This document shows, in pieces, positions 9,112 to 19,776 of a stretch of DNA of 64,000 nucleotides. How positions within the stretch are numbered: position 1 is the stretch's first letter; each line of letters opens with the position of its first letter. The DNA comes from Cyanobacteria bacterium FACHB-471 (GTDB taxonomy: Bacteria > Cyanobacteriota > Cyanobacteriia > Elainellales > Elainellaceae): assembly GCA_014695345.1 (NCBI GenBank), contig JACJOC010000115.1:186001-250000 (forward strand). Reading direction: 5' to 3'. The notes beneath the pieces were generated by a model. The model was not told the DNA's origin. It did no database searches and worked only from the letters and a program-made list of their open reading frames with translations. The position numbers and the translations under genes are program-made.

Positions 9112-9612
9112 ATGATTCATCACATTTCACTTGCAGTTGACAATCCGCGCCATGTTGCTCAAGTTTTAGCAGAACTATGGCAAGGGGAATTTGCTCCTTT
9201 TCCACCTTGTGACGGTGCCTATATGGTGCTCCCGTTGGACATCAACGGAACGCTAATTGAACTTTTGCCACGAGGAACTGAACTGATTCCTAGAACGGAA
9301 AAGAGGGCAGCCCAGTTTGCACAAAACCTCAATTCCTCTGCCTACACGGCAACTCACGCTGCAATTTCTGTTCCAGTGAGTGAGGAGGAGATTCGAGCGA
9401 TCGCCCAACGTGAAGACTGGCACATGATTCGTTGCAATCGTGACGACTATTTTGAGGTGATTGAGTTTTGGGTCGAAAACCACTTGCTGATCGAACTGTT
9501 GCCACCTGCGATCGCCTCTCGATATCTCTCATTTATGCATCCTCAAGCATTGCGGCCATTTCTCACCAATATGGCGATCGCTTCTCCTGAGGACATTACC
9601 CAAGCGGGTTGA
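9112..9612 (+). CDS. VOC-fold (glyoxalase-like) hypothetical protein
   Basis: A 166-residue soluble protein beginning MIHHISLAVDNP, the usual first beta strand of a vicinal-oxygen-chelate domain with its metal-ligand-type histidine. A second strand GTLIELLPRG (about 47-56) carries a Glu in the position expected of a metal ligand, and FWVENHLLIELLPP (near 121-134) resembles the second half of the fold. Such proteins can be dioxygenases, lyases or resistance proteins, so no substrate is proposed. It is a single gene with its own upstream spacer; the short gene at 9743 follows on the same strand. Confidence 0.6.
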   Translation: MIHHISLAVDNPRHVAQVLAELWQGEFAPFPPCDGAYMVLPLDINGTLIELLPRGTELIPRTEKRAAQFAQNLNSSAYTATHAAISVPVSEEEIRAIAQREDWHMIRCNRDDYFEVIEFWVENHLLIELLPPAIASRYLSFMHPQALRPFLTNMAIASPEDITQAG

Positions 9613-9742
9613 GCCAAAGTCAGAAACACTTCAACCCCAAGGCTGACCGGGGCGATCGCCCAACTATATCCACAACAAAATCTCAACGTAACTTACTACA
9701 CATTGCCCCACTGCAATATTAGACAAAACAAAGAGGCTTATT

Positions 9743-9979
9743 ATGTTGACTACTGCAATCAAGACCTGCTGGATTTTCGTTAAAGACAGCCGATTCGACA
9801 GAATTCGGCAACTGTTCACTACCAAGTCACCCGGTTCAACCGACCTTAAAGTTGTCTGGAAGAATAACCGTCAGGGCGAGCGTTACCTGCAAATTTACGA
9901 TGTGACGACAGAAAAACGTCATTATTTTGATTCTGAACAAGAAGCTCGGATTTGGCTGGAAAAGCGTTACAGCAGCTAA
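9743..9979 (+). CDS. Small hypothetical protein (78 aa)
   Basis: Not recognised by name. The sequence is charged and soluble, with no signal peptide or transmembrane helix. The C-terminal half (KVVWKNNRQGERYLQIYDVTTEKRHYFDSEQEARIWLEKRYSS in outline) looks like a small alpha/beta fold with a final helix, and Trp/Tyr-rich composition supports real coding. The ATG at 9743 is preceded by AAAGAGGC about eight bases upstream. It lies 58 bases before the GT39-like gene and could share its transcript. Confidence 0.6.
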   Translation: MLTTAIKTCWIFVKDSRFDRIRQLFTTKSPGSTDLKVVWKNNRQGERYLQIYDVTTEKRHYFDSEQEARIWLEKRYSS

Positions 9980-10037
9980 TACATCAATGTAACTCAGCGA
10001 ACGAACTCTCTTTTACCACCCCCGAGAAGATACTCCA

Positions 10038-11648
10038 ATGATGAAATACGAACAACCCTGGATACAGGGGTTGAAGATGACGCTGGCAATTGTAATAGTT
10101 TTTGGTGTTCTCTTTCGCCTAGTTAATCTAGACCAAAAGCCCTACTGGCACGATGAAACTTACACCTCTTTGCGAATTTCGGGGTTCAAAATTGAGGAGG
10201 TGATGCAGCTTTTTAACGGACAGATTATTGATGTGGAGGCATTACGCCCCTACCAGCAGGTTTCTCCTGAACATGGGGCGATCGCCACCATTCAACGTAT
10301 CGCCGAAGAAGATTCACAGCATACTCCCCTGTACTTTGTCATTGTGAGAGCCTGGGCAAAACTATTCGGCAGTTCCATTGTGTCGCTGCGAAGTTTGTCT
10401 GTCCTGTTCAGCATTCTGGCATTGCCGTTCATGTATTGGCTTTGTGTGGAGTTATTTGCCCTCCCGCTAGTTGGCTGGATGGCAACCGCACTGATGGCAA
10501 CCGCGCCGATTTATATTCGCTATGCACAGGAGGCAAGACCTTACAGTATGTGGATTTTGCTCATCCTGATTACTTCTACTTTCCTGTTGAAGGCAATACG
10601 GCAGAAGACAGCAGTAAGTTGGGGAATTTATGCGATCGCCATGATCGCGGCTCTTTACTGTCACGTATTTTCTGTACTGGTATTGGTGAGTCACGGAATG
10701 TATGTGTTGGTGGTACAGCGCTTTCGGCTGACTGGAGCGGCGATCGCCTACTTAATGAGTGCATCAATTGCCGTTCTCAGTTTTCTTCCCTGGCTACGAG
10801 TGATGTGGATGAGCCGAGAACGGCTGGTTCTCACCACAAATTGGGCAAAAGTGCCGCTGCCTTTTACGGAACTTGTCAAAAGCTGGAGCCTGAATCTCTG
10901 TCACGCTTTCGTGTCCATTCCATCATCTTCTCTGAATAGCGTGTTAATTGGTCTGAGTGCAGCCATTTTGCTGTTGATTGCGGGTGCAGTCTACTACCTT
11001 CAACGTCGCACCAGGCAAGTTTGGATACTGCTTTTTGCGCTAATGGGCGTTACGACTGCCGCATTTCTCTTGCCTGACTTAGTCACGGCGGGTCGGCGTT
11101 CTGCGGTCGATCGCTACTTCTTTATCTGCTACTTAGGAATTCATCTCACCGTTGCTTATCTGCTGGCATCTCAGCTTGTCCGCAACACCACAAATCTAGT
11201 TCGATTGAGACTGTGGCAAGGGATCACAGTGGTATTGCTCTCCGGCAGCATTCTTTCCAATGTAGTCACGATGCAGGCAGATACCTGGTGGGGATGGTCA
11301 GAGTTTGATGTGGAAGTTGCCGAACAAATTAATCAATCTCAGCAGCCACTTGTGATTTCTGACATGCCGTTTGGAGGAATTATGCCGGTTGGACATCGGC
11401 TTCACCCCAACACAAAACTGTTGCTGTTAACTGAAGCTACAGTTGATGAGTTGCAGTGGACTGAACATGAGTTTAGCGATGTGTTTGTCTACAACCCAAG
11501 CGATCGCCTTCAGTCTACGCTCACCCGGCAGGGCAAGGCACTCACGCCAATCTACCAGTTTAGGGACAATACATTGGCGATCGCCCTCTATCACGTTCAG
11601 CCCAGTGATACGAAAATCGGCACTGCTCATCAAACAATTGCGTTCTAA
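10038..11648 (+). CDS. GT39-like membrane glycosyltransferase
   Basis: A 536-residue polytopic membrane protein. Early in the chain PYWHDETYTSLRISG (about residues 35-49) holds the acidic D-E pair typical of the first periplasmic loop in GT39/ArnT/PMT-type enzymes, which move a sugar from a polyprenyl-phosphate donor to an acceptor outside the cytoplasmic membrane. About ten hydrophobic helices follow, with YAQEARPYSMWILL near residue 165 as another family-typical motif. Acceptor and sugar are unknown. It converges on a minus-strand membrane gene ending at 11698. Confidence 0.8.
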   Translation: MMKYEQPWIQGLKMTLAIVIVFGVLFRLVNLDQKPYWHDETYTSLRISGFKIEEVMQLFNGQIIDVEALRPYQQVSPEHGAIATIQRIAEEDSQHTPLYFVIVRAWAKLFGSSIVSLRSLSVLFSILALPFMYWLCVELFALPLVGWMATALMATAPIYIRYAQEARPYSMWILLILITSTFLLKAIRQKTAVSWGIYAIAMIAALYCHVFSVLVLVSHGMYVLVVQRFRLTGAAIAYLMSASIAVLSFLPWLRVMWMSRERLVLTTNWAKVPLPFTELVKSWSLNLCHAFVSIPSSSLNSVLIGLSAAILLLIAGAVYYLQRRTRQVWILLFALMGVTTAAFLLPDLVTAGRRSAVDRYFFICYLGIHLTVAYLLASQLVRNTTNLVRLRLWQGITVVLLSGSILSNVVTMQADTWWGWSEFDVEVAEQINQSQQPLVISDMPFGGIMPVGHRLHPNTKLLLLTEATVDELQWTEHEFSDVFVYNPSDRLQSTLTRQGKALTPIYQFRDNTLAIALYHVQPSDTKIGTAHQTIAF

Positions 11649-11697
11649 TTTGTATCTAGGCTTAAGCAACATTTGACAGCGTGAATTTGTTACTGAG

Positions 11698-12552
11698 TTA
11701 GTAGTTTGATGCTTGAGCAAGATTTCTATCAGCGTGTTGACCAACATTAAGATCAACATCCTGGATAAAGATAACCTTTAGGTTACACATTCTATTCGTT
11801 AGCGGCAGAAGCAACCGTCCATTCGTCAGGCTCAAATCGTACTGTTTGGTTTCACCACCGTTATTCACTTCAAGGAATGCAGATAAACCTTCATACCTGC
11901 CGTTTGCGGTGATTTGATAGGCCGATACTCGCAACTCACGAGTAAAGCGAGTGGGCAGCAAAAAAGAGGCGAAGTGAAGCAATGGAGCATCAAAAACCGT
12001 GCCAGCAGAAGTCTGTAGATGAATTGCACCCCTGGCATAACTCAAACAAACCTGAGCAGCGAGAGGTTGACCGTTTGAGGTAAGAGAAAAAGTACTTTGT
12101 CGATCTGTTCGTGTATCTTGCCGCAATTCTAATACAGTTCTGGAAGTAAGAATACCCTGACGAATCAGCATCAGCGGTATTGCTAACAACAATATGCTGA
12201 CGAGGGCACCCACCCAGAAACTCGTAGGATACTGCCAAATTACAGCTCCATGCACAAATAAGCTGGCTAACAGAGGAATCGTTAGAACTCCTAAATAGGC
12301 ATCTTCAGGGTGAACTGAACCGTTTCGAGCTGCTCTGGCGATCGCCATTACAATCAACCCATTTATCACACTTAATGACAGCACAGTTCCAACGCCTGCC
12401 CCAATACCGAGTTTGGCGATCGCCATCGGCACAGCTAACACGCTTTCTCCAAGGGTTTCAAGCAAAGTAAGGGTTAGCACAATCCAGAGAAGAGGCAAAG
12501 TTTCTAACCGAGCAATTAAAACAGACCATTGTGCGCGAAGTAAGTTGTTCAT
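11698..12552 (-). CDS. Hypothetical membrane protein (284 aa)
   Basis: No family recognised. Residues 1-140 carry about four to five hydrophobic segments (for example LLWIVLTLTLLETLG, VGTVLSLSVINGLIVMAIA, LLASLFVHGAVIW, ALVSILLLAIPLMLI). The remaining 140 residues are hydrophilic and beta-rich, with an immunoglobulin- or lipocalin-like look but no motif. Starts at an ATG at 12552. It precedes a small single-TM gene upstream on the same strand, with about 210 bases between them, so operon membership is uncertain. Confidence 0.7.
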   Translation of the reverse strand: MNNLLRAQWSVLIARLETLPLLWIVLTLTLLETLGESVLAVPMAIAKLGIGAGVGTVLSLSVINGLIVMAIARAARNGSVHPEDAYLGVLTIPLLASLFVHGAVIWQYPTSFWVGALVSILLLAIPLMLIRQGILTSRTVLELRQDTRTDRQSTFSLTSNGQPLAAQVCLSYARGAIHLQTSAGTVFDAPLLHFASFLLPTRFTRELRVSAYQITANGRYEGLSAFLEVNNGGETKQYDLSLTNGRLLLPLTNRMCNLKVIFIQDVDLNVGQHADRNLAQASNY

Positions 12553-12766
12553 GGGTTGACACGGCTGGGTAAGTGGGGCGATTTAAAGGGCGAATTTAGA
12601 GACTTGCATTTTCCAAAGAGAAAAGGGAGCCGGATTAAAGTCCCTCTCTGGTGGGAGAAGGATGTAGAGTGAGGGCCGTTCAGAAGACACACTAGATTAT
12701 TGTCATTTGTGATTCATCACGAGTTATCAAACTCACAACTTATGATGGACTCATGACAATCACCTC

Positions 12767-12994
12767 TTAATGACAATCATCTCTAGTCAAGTTGATTTGC
12801 CATAGCTGCTCTAGAACTGCGATCTGCTTTCGCAGGGCAGAAGCTCGATGTCTTTTGCGAAAAATAACTCCGACTGCGATCAAAAGCGGCAGGACGATGA
12901 TCAAAGTTCCGATTAGGCTGTCGTAAAAACTAACTTGTCCAACGTTAGGTTGAGCAGTGCTAGATACTTCTTGATAGCGTGAGGGGCGTTGCAT
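12767..12994 (-). CDS. Small single-pass membrane protein (75 aa)
   Basis: Function unknown. A short polar N-terminus is followed by one strong transmembrane helix (SLIGTLIIVLPLLIAVGVIF, about residues 26-45), then a basic KRHR cytoplasmic anchor and an amphipathic helix ending LEQLWQINL. The coding-strand sequence AAGGAG lies nine bases before the ATG at 12994, a good ribosome site that supports it as a real gene despite its size. I recall similar short TM proteins in cyanobacteria, without a named role. Confidence 0.65.
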   Translation of the reverse strand: MQRPSRYQEVSSTAQPNVGQVSFYDSLIGTLIIVLPLLIAVGVIFRKRHRASALRKQIAVLEQLWQINLTRDDCH

Positions 12995-13102
12995 GTACTT
13001 TGCTCCTTAATTCAGGGGAGGCTTTAAGAGCAATCGATTTTAGAGAAAATAGGGGACGTTGGGGCAAATGAGATATGTCCCCTATCTTTTAGTTCAGATC
13101 TA

Positions 13103-13194
13103 ATACCAATTCTTTTTAAGGCTGTATATTTTGGAGCGTGCCCCGCGTACGCGGGGCACGCTCCAAAATATACAGCTTCATGTAGAAACGGTAT
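13103..13194. repeat. 92-bp palindromic element with a 56-bp perfect inverted repeat
   Basis: Bases 13121-13148 and 13149-13176 are exact reverse complements with no loop (56 bp). The outer ends ATACCAATTCT (13103-13113) and AGAAACGGTAT (13184-13194) are imperfect terminal repeats (9 of 11), of the ATACC...GGTAT type seen at ends of some cyanobacterial miniature transposons. The element ends two bases before the DUF4278 stop codon. It could act as that gene's terminator, although no T-run follows. No coding capacity. Confidence 0.65.
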
Positions 13195-13196
13195 AA

Positions 13197-13427
13197 CTAG
13201 GCAGTTGCAGGTTGCCAGCCAGTATCGCCATTTCTTGTAGCACTGCGACGAGTTACACCAGGAGTGTAGGAAGTACCGCGATATTTCAACTCCTGTGTAA
13301 TTTGTGGCATTGCTGCGTATTGACGAAGCTGATAGTCGCTGCCACGATAATGACCCGTTGTAACCTGATCAAGGTTGATCTGAGTAGCAGACGAGTCATA
13401 GCTTGAGCCACGGTAAGTGAGTAACAT
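13197..13427 (-). CDS. DUF4278 domain protein
   Basis: A 76-residue protein opening MLLTYRGSSYD and repeating LKYRGTSYTPG near residues 48-58. The (K/T)YRGxxY motif is the signature of DUF4278, a small cyanobacterial family of unknown function, often induced by stress or light in expression studies. Also carries YRGSDYQLRQYA in between, so three YRG motifs in total. AGGAG lies seven bases before the ATG at 13427. The stop codon sits against a palindromic element (13103-13194). Confidence 0.82.
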   Translation of the reverse strand: MLLTYRGSSYDSSATQINLDQVTTGHYRGSDYQLRQYAAMPQITQELKYRGTSYTPGVTRRSATRNGDTGWQPATA

Positions 13428-13973
13428 GGTCGTTCTCCTGAAGATACTTAGTTAGGGGGCGTTGCTAAGCAAAGGAGCTAGCGGGGGCTAAACCATTTGC
13501 TCAATAAGCGAGGCTTAGTAGGAGCGGAGTGCAACCCGGCTGTTCCTGCAACTGAATCTAGTTTGGCTTTGATGCCCCCTATCAACAATCGGGGTTTAGG
13601 CTTTTAAGCAGGAACTTAAGCGGTTTTGAGTGAAAGATAGGCGATCGCCCTATTCTTAAAGGGTTGACCTATCAACACAACCACTGCCAGCAGATGAACA
13701 CGACTTAAGTCAGGAGCCGATAAGCTTATCTCAGAAAGAAATTCACTCAATTGAGTGATTTCACGTAAACTCAATTTGCACTAGCGCTGCTCCGTTTAGT
13801 TCTGCTTAATCCTAATAGAACGCGCGAAAACCCACGCCAGCCTTGGTATTCGCTTAGTTTTCACCTTCACGTAGACAACGATAGGCAATTTTGAAGAAAA
13901 ACTGTTTAGCAGCAGAGATACAAGGTATATAGTGTAAATACTGTTGCAAGTGTGTCTGACTGAATGTGTAGCT
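13428..13973. promoter_or_regulatory. Divergent control region with a 16-bp palindrome
   Basis: About 545 bases between the DUF4278 gene (minus) and the AAA-like operon (plus). It contains TCACTCAATTGAGTGA (13743-13758), a perfect 16-bp palindrome typical of dimeric repressor sites, about 215 bases before the ATG at 13974, and a shorter ATAAGCTTAT palindrome around 13720. Promoter boxes could not be fixed. No gene seen. Confidence 0.45.
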
Positions 13974-15329
13974 ATGGTACAAACTGGGCAACCAAAACGC
14001 AGACGCAGACGCGGTGTAATCCTCACTCCAGAGGGATTAGATCGGTTTCAACAGGCCAAATCGGACGCAGAATTTGAGGAAAATGCCGGACATCGCTACA
14101 CATTAGAGGCGCTGAGTGAGCGTACGGGTTTGGCTGTAGATACGCTGATGAAAATGCTAGCTTGTGAGGCAGGTGTAGACAAGCAAACTTTAAAGGTCGG
14201 TTTTAGGGCGTTTAAGCTGACTCTAAAGGAGGGTGATTATTATCATCCAGATGCTCAAGAGGAATCCGAAGGCTCAGAGGTGGAGGAGACAGGACTACAG
14301 TTACCCGATTTGCCGGGAGGGCAAGTTCCTTTAGATTCTACGTTTTATGTTGAACGAGCAGCGATCGAAGCGGACTGCTATAAAACGGTTCTGCAACCAG
14401 GTGGGCTAATTCGGATCAAAGCGCCTCGCCGCATGGGTAAGACCTCACTAATGAGCAGGATTTTGCGTCAGTCCGCTCAGCGCGGCTGTCAAACGGTATC
14501 GTTGAGTTTTCAGTTGGCGGATAAGGATATTTTTCGCGATCTTGATCCGTTCCTGCAATGGTTTTGTGCCAACGTGGGGCTAGGGTTACAGATTCCCAAA
14601 CGCTTGGACGAGTATTGGGACGATCTATTTGGCAGTAAGATTAGCTGCAAGATTTATTTCGAACAATATCTATTACCCCAAATCGCACAGCCGTTGGTTC
14701 TGGCATTAGATGATGTCGATCGCCTGTTTGAGTATCCTGATCTGGCAGATGAGTTTTTTGGACTATTGCGAACCTGGCACGAAGAAGCCAAAAATCGCGA
14801 TATTTGGAAGCAGTTGCGACTGGTGGTTGCTCACTCGACAGAAGTCTACATTCCGCTAAATGTAAACTCATCTCCATTTAATGTAGGTTTACCGATTGAG
14901 CTGAAAGCTTTTACAGGAGAGCAAGTCCAGGATTTAGCAGAGCGACATGGGCTGAACTGGGCAGAAGAACAGACTGACCATTTGATGAATTTGGTGGGAG
15001 GTTATCCTTACTTAATTCAGGTGGCGCTCTATCATATCTGGCATCAGGATGTCACTTTAGAGCAGATGTTGCAGCCTTCCACGATCGCCACTGGAATTTA
15101 CAGCGACCACCTGCAACGGCAGCTTTGGTATCTGCAACAGCACCCAGAGTTAGCCACTGCTTTTGCTCAAGTGGTTGCGGCGACAAAGCCCGTTGAATTG
15201 AGCTTGGTTCAAGCATTTCGGCTACAAAGTTTAGGTTTAGTGCATCTCCAGGGAAATCAGGCTGTTCCAAGCTGTGCGCTCTATGCTCAATATTTCCGCG
15301 ATCGCCTCGCCGAGAGAATTCCTACATGA
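13974..15329 (+). CDS. AAA-like (PF14516-type) ATPase with N-terminal helical module
   Basis: 451 residues from the ATG at 13974; an upstream in-frame TTG at 13944 would add ten unlikely residues. Residues about 14-85 ([13 protein letters not shown] ... [22 protein letters not shown] ... FRAF) form the small HTH-like module found at the N-terminus of many cyanobacterial STAND/WD40 proteins. The ATPase domain follows: [20 protein letters not shown], Walker [11 protein letters not shown] near residue 152, and Walker [14 protein letters not shown] near 241. No sensor or effector domain follows, so it probably works with a partner. Its stop overlaps the start of the next gene by four bases (ATGA), implying translational coupling to the 1327-residue sensor, which carries the same kind of ATPase domain. 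Confidence 0.8.
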   Translation: MVQTGQPKRRRRRGVILTPEGLDRFQQAKSDAEFEENAGHRYTLEALSERTGLAVDTLMKMLACEAGVDKQTLKVGFRAFKLTLKEGDYYHPDAQEESEGSEVEETGLQLPDLPGGQVPLDSTFYVERAAIEADCYKTVLQPGGLIRIKAPRRMGKTSLMSRILRQSAQRGCQTVSLSFQLADKDIFRDLDPFLQWFCANVGLGLQIPKRLDEYWDDLFGSKISCKIYFEQYLLPQIAQPLVLALDDVDRLFEYPDLADEFFGLLRTWHEEAKNRDIWKQLRLVVAHSTEVYIPLNVNSSPFNVGLPIELKAFTGEQVQDLAERHGLNWAEEQTDHLMNLVGGYPYLIQVALYHIWHQDVTLEQMLQPSTIATGIYSDHLQRQLWYLQQHPELATAFAQVVAATKPVELSLVQAFRLQSLGLVHLQGNQAVPSCALYAQYFRDRLAERIPT

Positions 15330-18300
15330 CGAGATTACGTCCTTCATCATTGCGGGCGATTCTGATCGTTCCCTTTGTGCTACAGCTTGCCGGAGCGATT
15401 GGACTCGTTGGATATTTCTCCTTCCGCAATGGACAGGAAACCGTACAAGACCTGTCCTCTCAATTGCGTTATGAAATCACTGCCCGAATTGAACAACAGC
15501 TTCAATCTTATGTCGATATTCCTCACTCACTGAATCGGGTGAATGCCAGCGCTCTGGTGGAAGGGGATATCAACATTCTCGAAGCTGAAGGATTTAATCA
15601 ACTGTGGGAACAAGCCAAAATTTATCCCAATACCAACTTAATTTATTGCGCTAGTGAACAGGATGGATCATTACTGGGGGTCGGTCGCAACGAGAACGAT
15701 CGCTCTCTGCGACTGATCACCTATAACCAGAAGACGGGTCATCTGGGACATTATTACAACTTAAATAGCGTGGGCGATCGCACTACTTTACAGGGGGTCG
15801 GAAGCAACCAATTTGATGCCCGCGTTCGTCCCTGGTATGGAGCTGCCAAAGCCCGTGGGGATGCCTCCTGGAGCGAAATCTACTTAGACTTTGATACCCA
15901 ACTTCCCACTATCACTGCCAGTTCTCCAGTTTACGATCGCAATAACCAACTGATTGGGGTCTGTGCGACTGACTTTATCCTACCGGCTGAAATGAGTGCT
16001 TTCCTGAAAACCTTGAAAGTGGGGCGATCGGGAGAAACTTTTATAATGGAGCGTTCAGGCACTCTCGTTGCCACCTCTACCGAGGAAAAACTGATCGAAG
16101 AACAGGGAGACGACGTAAAATATCGCCTTGCCTCAGAAAGTACCGATCTGTTAATTCGCGGCACTGCCACTTATTTACAAGAACATTTCCAAAACTTCAG
16201 CGCCATTCAGCAGGCAGAACAGCTTAACTACAAACTCGACGGACAGCAACAGTTGGTGCAGGTCTTGCCCTTTCAAGATGGGCGCGGCATCGATTGGCTG
16301 ATTGTGGTAGTCGTCCCCGAAGCTGACTTCACGGGTGAAATTCGCGAAAACACTCGCGCCACGTTTATTCTCTATGTCCTTTCCCTCATCACCGCGATTG
16401 GTGTTGGCATTGTCACAGCCCGTTGGGTAACCAAACCTATCTTGCGCCTCAACGCTGCCGCCAAAGATATTGCCAAAGGTGAGTGGAACAAACCCGTTGA
16501 AACCAATCGTACAGATGAGTTAGGTGAGTTAGCCCAATCCTTTAACCAGATGGCAAGTCAACTTCAGGACTCCTTTATTGCCCTGGAAACGCGCAACGCA
16601 GACCTACAGAAAACCAAAGATGAGTTAGCCAATGCAAACGAACAGTTAGAGGCGGTGCTGGATGCGGTTCCCGGAGCGATTTCCTGGATTGCTTCGGACG
16701 GCATTTATTTAGGCATCAATTCTTACCTGGCTCAAAGCCTCCACCTCACGCCCGAAGCAATTGTGGGCAACCCGATTGGGACCGTTGGCAATAGCCCCAA
16801 ATACATTACCTTTGTCCAAAACTTCCTCAACAATTCCACCAACTCTGCCTCTGAAGAAATTCCGGTTCAGGTGAATGGTCAGGAGCGTTATTACCTGTTT
16901 GCGGCTCAAAAATACCAGCAGGGAGCGGCGATCGTTGTCGTCGGCATTGACATCACCGAACGCCAGCGCGCCCAGGAGGAATTGCGTCAGGCGCAACTCA
17001 CCAACCAGGCAATTGTTAGCGCTATTCCTGACTTACTCATGCGGATTCGCAGTGATGGCACCTACTTGGGGGCTATCCCCGGCAGAACGACCCGGATGCT
17101 GAAGGAAGACAGTTTTCACGTTGGCGTAAACATCTACGACCTGATGCCCCACCACAGTGCTCAAGAGCGAATGCACTACGTCCAACAAGCACTCAACACC
17201 AGTGAACTACAAGTTTATGAATATGACCTGGAACTGGAGGGAAACCATCACTACGAAGAGGCGCGACTGATTCCGCTCAACCCAGACGAAGTGTTAGTCA
17301 TTGTCCGAGACATGACGCAGCGCAAGCAATCCGAACAGGCGCTTCAGCAAAGTGAGGCAAACAATCGAGCTTTGATTGCAGCCATGCCAGATTTGCTGAT
17401 TCGGGTCAGTCGCGATGGCACCTATCGAGATATTCAGGGTAGAAATCGGCTGGCTATCCATAGCAGTGATCATTTTCAGATAGGAACCACGGTTTATGAA
17501 TCATTGCCGCCTGTAGAAGCTCAGCGACGGATGCACTACATCCAAAGAACGCTGCAAACTGGGGCAATGCAGGTCTACGAACAGCAGCTTTCGATTGACG
17601 GGCATTTGCAATATGAGGAAGTGCGAATGGTCGTCACGGGTAAGGATGAGGTGCTGATGATCATTCGCAACATTACGGAGCAAAAACGTGCAGAGGCAGC
17701 ACTCCAAATTGCAGAAGAAAACTATCGAGGCATTTTTGAGAATGCCCTAGAAGGGATTTACCAATCTACGCCACACGGTATCTTTATTCGCGTGAACCCA
17801 GCAATGGCAAGGATGTATGGCTACGCTTCTCCACATGAAATGATCGCTAGCGTGACTAACATTGAACAGCAAATGTATGTCGATCCGGTGGGGCGAGAGG
17901 CGTTTCGCCAATATATGTCAGACACCGGCGAAGTAAAAAACATGGTGTATCAAAGCTATCGCAAAGATGGCAGCATCATTTGGGTAGAAGAAAATGCACG
18001 GGCAGTGCGAAATGAAGATGGTCATCTGCTCTATTACGAAGGCATTATCGAAGATATCACTGACCAAAAGCGACAAAAGGAAATTTTGGAAGAAAAGGTC
18101 GTTGAGCGCACGCAAGAGTTATCCGAAACGCTGCAAATCCTCAAGGCAACGCAGGCAGAATTGATGATCGAAAATGCGCTGCTTAGAAGTGCAGAAGACG
18201 CAGTTACCTATGATTATCAGGTAGGCGGGAGCCTGCCGTTGGATGCCCCGACTTACGTGGTTCGACAAGCCGATCGCTACCTCTATGCCGGACTCAAACG

Positions 18301-19309
18301 GGGTGAGTTCTGCTATGTATTCAATGCTCGCCAAATGGGTAAATCGAGCTTACGGGTACAGATTATGCGACGACTTCAAGCTGAGGGCTTTGTCTGTGCA
18401 GCGATCGACATTTCTGAAATTGGCAATCGACGGCTTTCAGATGAGCAGTGGTATGCAGGATTTATCTATTCTCTTGCCAGCAACTTTAATTTGCTGGATC
18501 GGGTTGATATTCGAACTTGGTGGCGCGATCGCAGCTTTCTATCGCCCGTACAGCGTTTAGGAGACTTCCTTCACGATGTCTTACTGACTCACCTTCCCGA
18601 AAAAATTGTTATTTTCATCGATGAGATTGACAGCGTAATCAATCTCGACTTTGAGATTGACGACTTTTTTGTACTGCTTCGTGCCTGCTACAACAAACGC
18701 GCTGATCATGCTGATTATGCGCGTCTCACCTTTGCCTTATTTGGCGTTGCCACCCCTTCACAGCTGACTCACGACAAAATTCGTACTCCATTTAATATTG
18801 GGCAAGCCATTCCGCTCAAAGACTTTCAGCTTCACGAAGCACAACCTTTGCTGCAAGGTTTAGCAGAAAAAGTAAAAAACCCACAGGCCGTATTACGAGA
18901 AGTGATTAGCTGGACCAATGGACAGCCTTTCTTAACTCAAAAAATCTGTCGTTTGATTCGCAATGCTCAGTCTGAAATTCCAACGAATCAGGAAACTGCT
19001 TGGATTGAGGAATTGGTGCAAACTCACATCATTGAAAACTGGGAATTTAATGACGAACCAGAACATTTAAGGACGATTCGCGATCGCTTGCTCAAAGACC
19101 CTCTCCGCGCCATTGAACTGCTAACGCTCTATCGTAAAGTTTGGCAGCAAGAAGAAGTCACCACGGCTGACAACCCCGACCAGACAGAGCTTTTGCTATC
19201 AGGACTCGTTGTCAAACACACCAACAGGCTCGAAGTTCATAATCGCATCTACACCATCATTTTCAACTGCGACTGGATTGATCAAACACTCACTGCATTG
19301 CAAAAGTAA
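15326..19309 (+). CDS. Membrane sensor: dCache-HAMP-four PAS-AAA-like ATPase
   Basis: 1327 residues. A first transmembrane helix (about 9-33) and a second (about 345-368) flank an extracytoplasmic dCache-type ligand-binding region with the [11 protein letters not shown] motif near 170. A HAMP domain (about 365-420) and four successive PAS domains follow, starting near residues 441, 559, 679 and 798 (each with an A/E-x-x-L-D-G-I/T-Y pattern; the fourth has a PAC tail ending in DITDQK). After a coiled coil (about 925-955) comes an AAA-like domain from about 961: [17 protein letters not shown], Walker [11 protein letters not shown] near 1000 and Walker [10 protein letters not shown] near 1093. 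There is no kinase, GGDEF, EAL or methyl-accepting output, so signal output must go through the ATPase domain. PAS2 and PAS3 resemble each other closely and look like an internal duplication. Translationally coupled to the upstream ATPase gene. Confidence 0.88.
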   Translation: MTRLRPSSLRAILIVPFVLQLAGAIGLVGYFSFRNGQETVQDLSSQLRYEITARIEQQLQSYVDIPHSLNRVNASALVEGDINILEAEGFNQLWEQAKIYPNTNLIYCASEQDGSLLGVGRNENDRSLRLITYNQKTGHLGHYYNLNSVGDRTTLQGVGSNQFDARVRPWYGAAKARGDASWSEIYLDFDTQLPTITASSPVYDRNNQLIGVCATDFILPAEMSAFLKTLKVGRSGETFIMERSGTLVATSTEEKLIEEQGDDVKYRLASESTDLLIRGTATYLQEHFQNFSAIQQAEQLNYKLDGQQQLVQVLPFQDGRGIDWLIVVVVPEADFTGEIRENTRATFILYVLSLITAIGVGIVTARWVTKPILRLNAAAKDIAKGEWNKPVETNRTDELGELAQSFNQMASQLQDSFIALETRNADLQKTKDELANANEQLEAVLDAVPGAISWIASDGIYLGINSYLAQSLHLTPEAIVGNPIGTVGNSPKYITFVQNFLNNSTNSASEEIPVQVNGQERYYLFAAQKYQQGAAIVVVGIDITERQRAQEELRQAQLTNQAIVSAIPDLLMRIRSDGTYLGAIPGRTTRMLKEDSFHVGVNIYDLMPHHSAQERMHYVQQALNTSELQVYEYDLELEGNHHYEEARLIPLNPDEVLVIVRDMTQRKQSEQALQQSEANNRALIAAMPDLLIRVSRDGTYRDIQGRNRLAIHSSDHFQIGTTVYESLPPVEAQRRMHYIQRTLQTGAMQVYEQQLSIDGHLQYEEVRMVVTGKDEVLMIIRNITEQKRAEAALQIAEENYRGIFENALEGIYQSTPHGIFIRVNPAMARMYGYASPHEMIASVTNIEQQMYVDPVGREAFRQYMSDTGEVKNMVYQSYRKDGSIIWVEENARAVRNEDGHLLYYEGIIEDITDQKRQKEILEEKVVERTQELSETLQILKATQAELMIENALLRSAEDAVTYDYQVGGSLPLDAPTYVVRQADRYLYAGLKRGEFCYVFNARQMGKSSLRVQIMRRLQAEGFVCAAIDISEIGNRRLSDEQWYAGFIYSLASNFNLLDRVDIRTWWRDRSFLSPVQRLGDFLHDVLLTHLPEKIVIFIDEIDSVINLDFEIDDFFVLLRACYNKRADHADYARLTFALFGVATPSQLTHDKIRTPFNIGQAIPLKDFQLHEAQPLLQGLAEKVKNPQAVLREVISWTNGQPFLTQKICRLIRNAQSEIPTNQETAWIEELVQTHIIENWEFNDEPEHLRTIRDRLLKDPLRAIELLTLYRKVWQQEEVTTADNPDQTELLLSGLVVKHTNRLEVHNRIYTIIFNCDWIDQTLTALQK

Positions 19310-19776
19310 CTCAAACTCTTAAATCTAGTGATTAAAATACTACGCCCTCAAAACTTTAGCTACTTAATACTTTTAATTCGGATCTATGCATTTAGTGTTC
19401 GCAAATTTCGTACAGGAACTATTTTATTCAAAGTTTACTGATTCCAAGAAACTATAAAGATTGGAAGAACTTAAAGTCGGAACATTGAATTATACTTCTA
19501 GCACTCATAGTATCTACGCATAGAGTAACGAGAATCTTAAAGCGTTTATAGCGTTACGTGCATACGCTAAGACGTTGGTTCTATGTAGAAATCCCGTGTA
19601 CTAAGGCTTCTATCCAGAAGAATCTAAATCTGGGCGCACAGCATCCTACCGACCAGTGGAATTGTATTAATTGCTACGATCTTCTGTTTACTTAAAAATA
19701 AGGCAACAGAGGTTTTTGACTCAGCGAATGTAGAAGTTTCAATAACAGAGTTTTCTTACTGTTCTTTCACCCTAAT
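19310..19776. other. Intergenic region before the glycosyltransferase group
   Basis: About 470 bases, AT-rich, no supportable gene or strong hairpin. It should contain the promoter of the gene at 19777; I could not assign it confidently. Confidence 0.4.
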
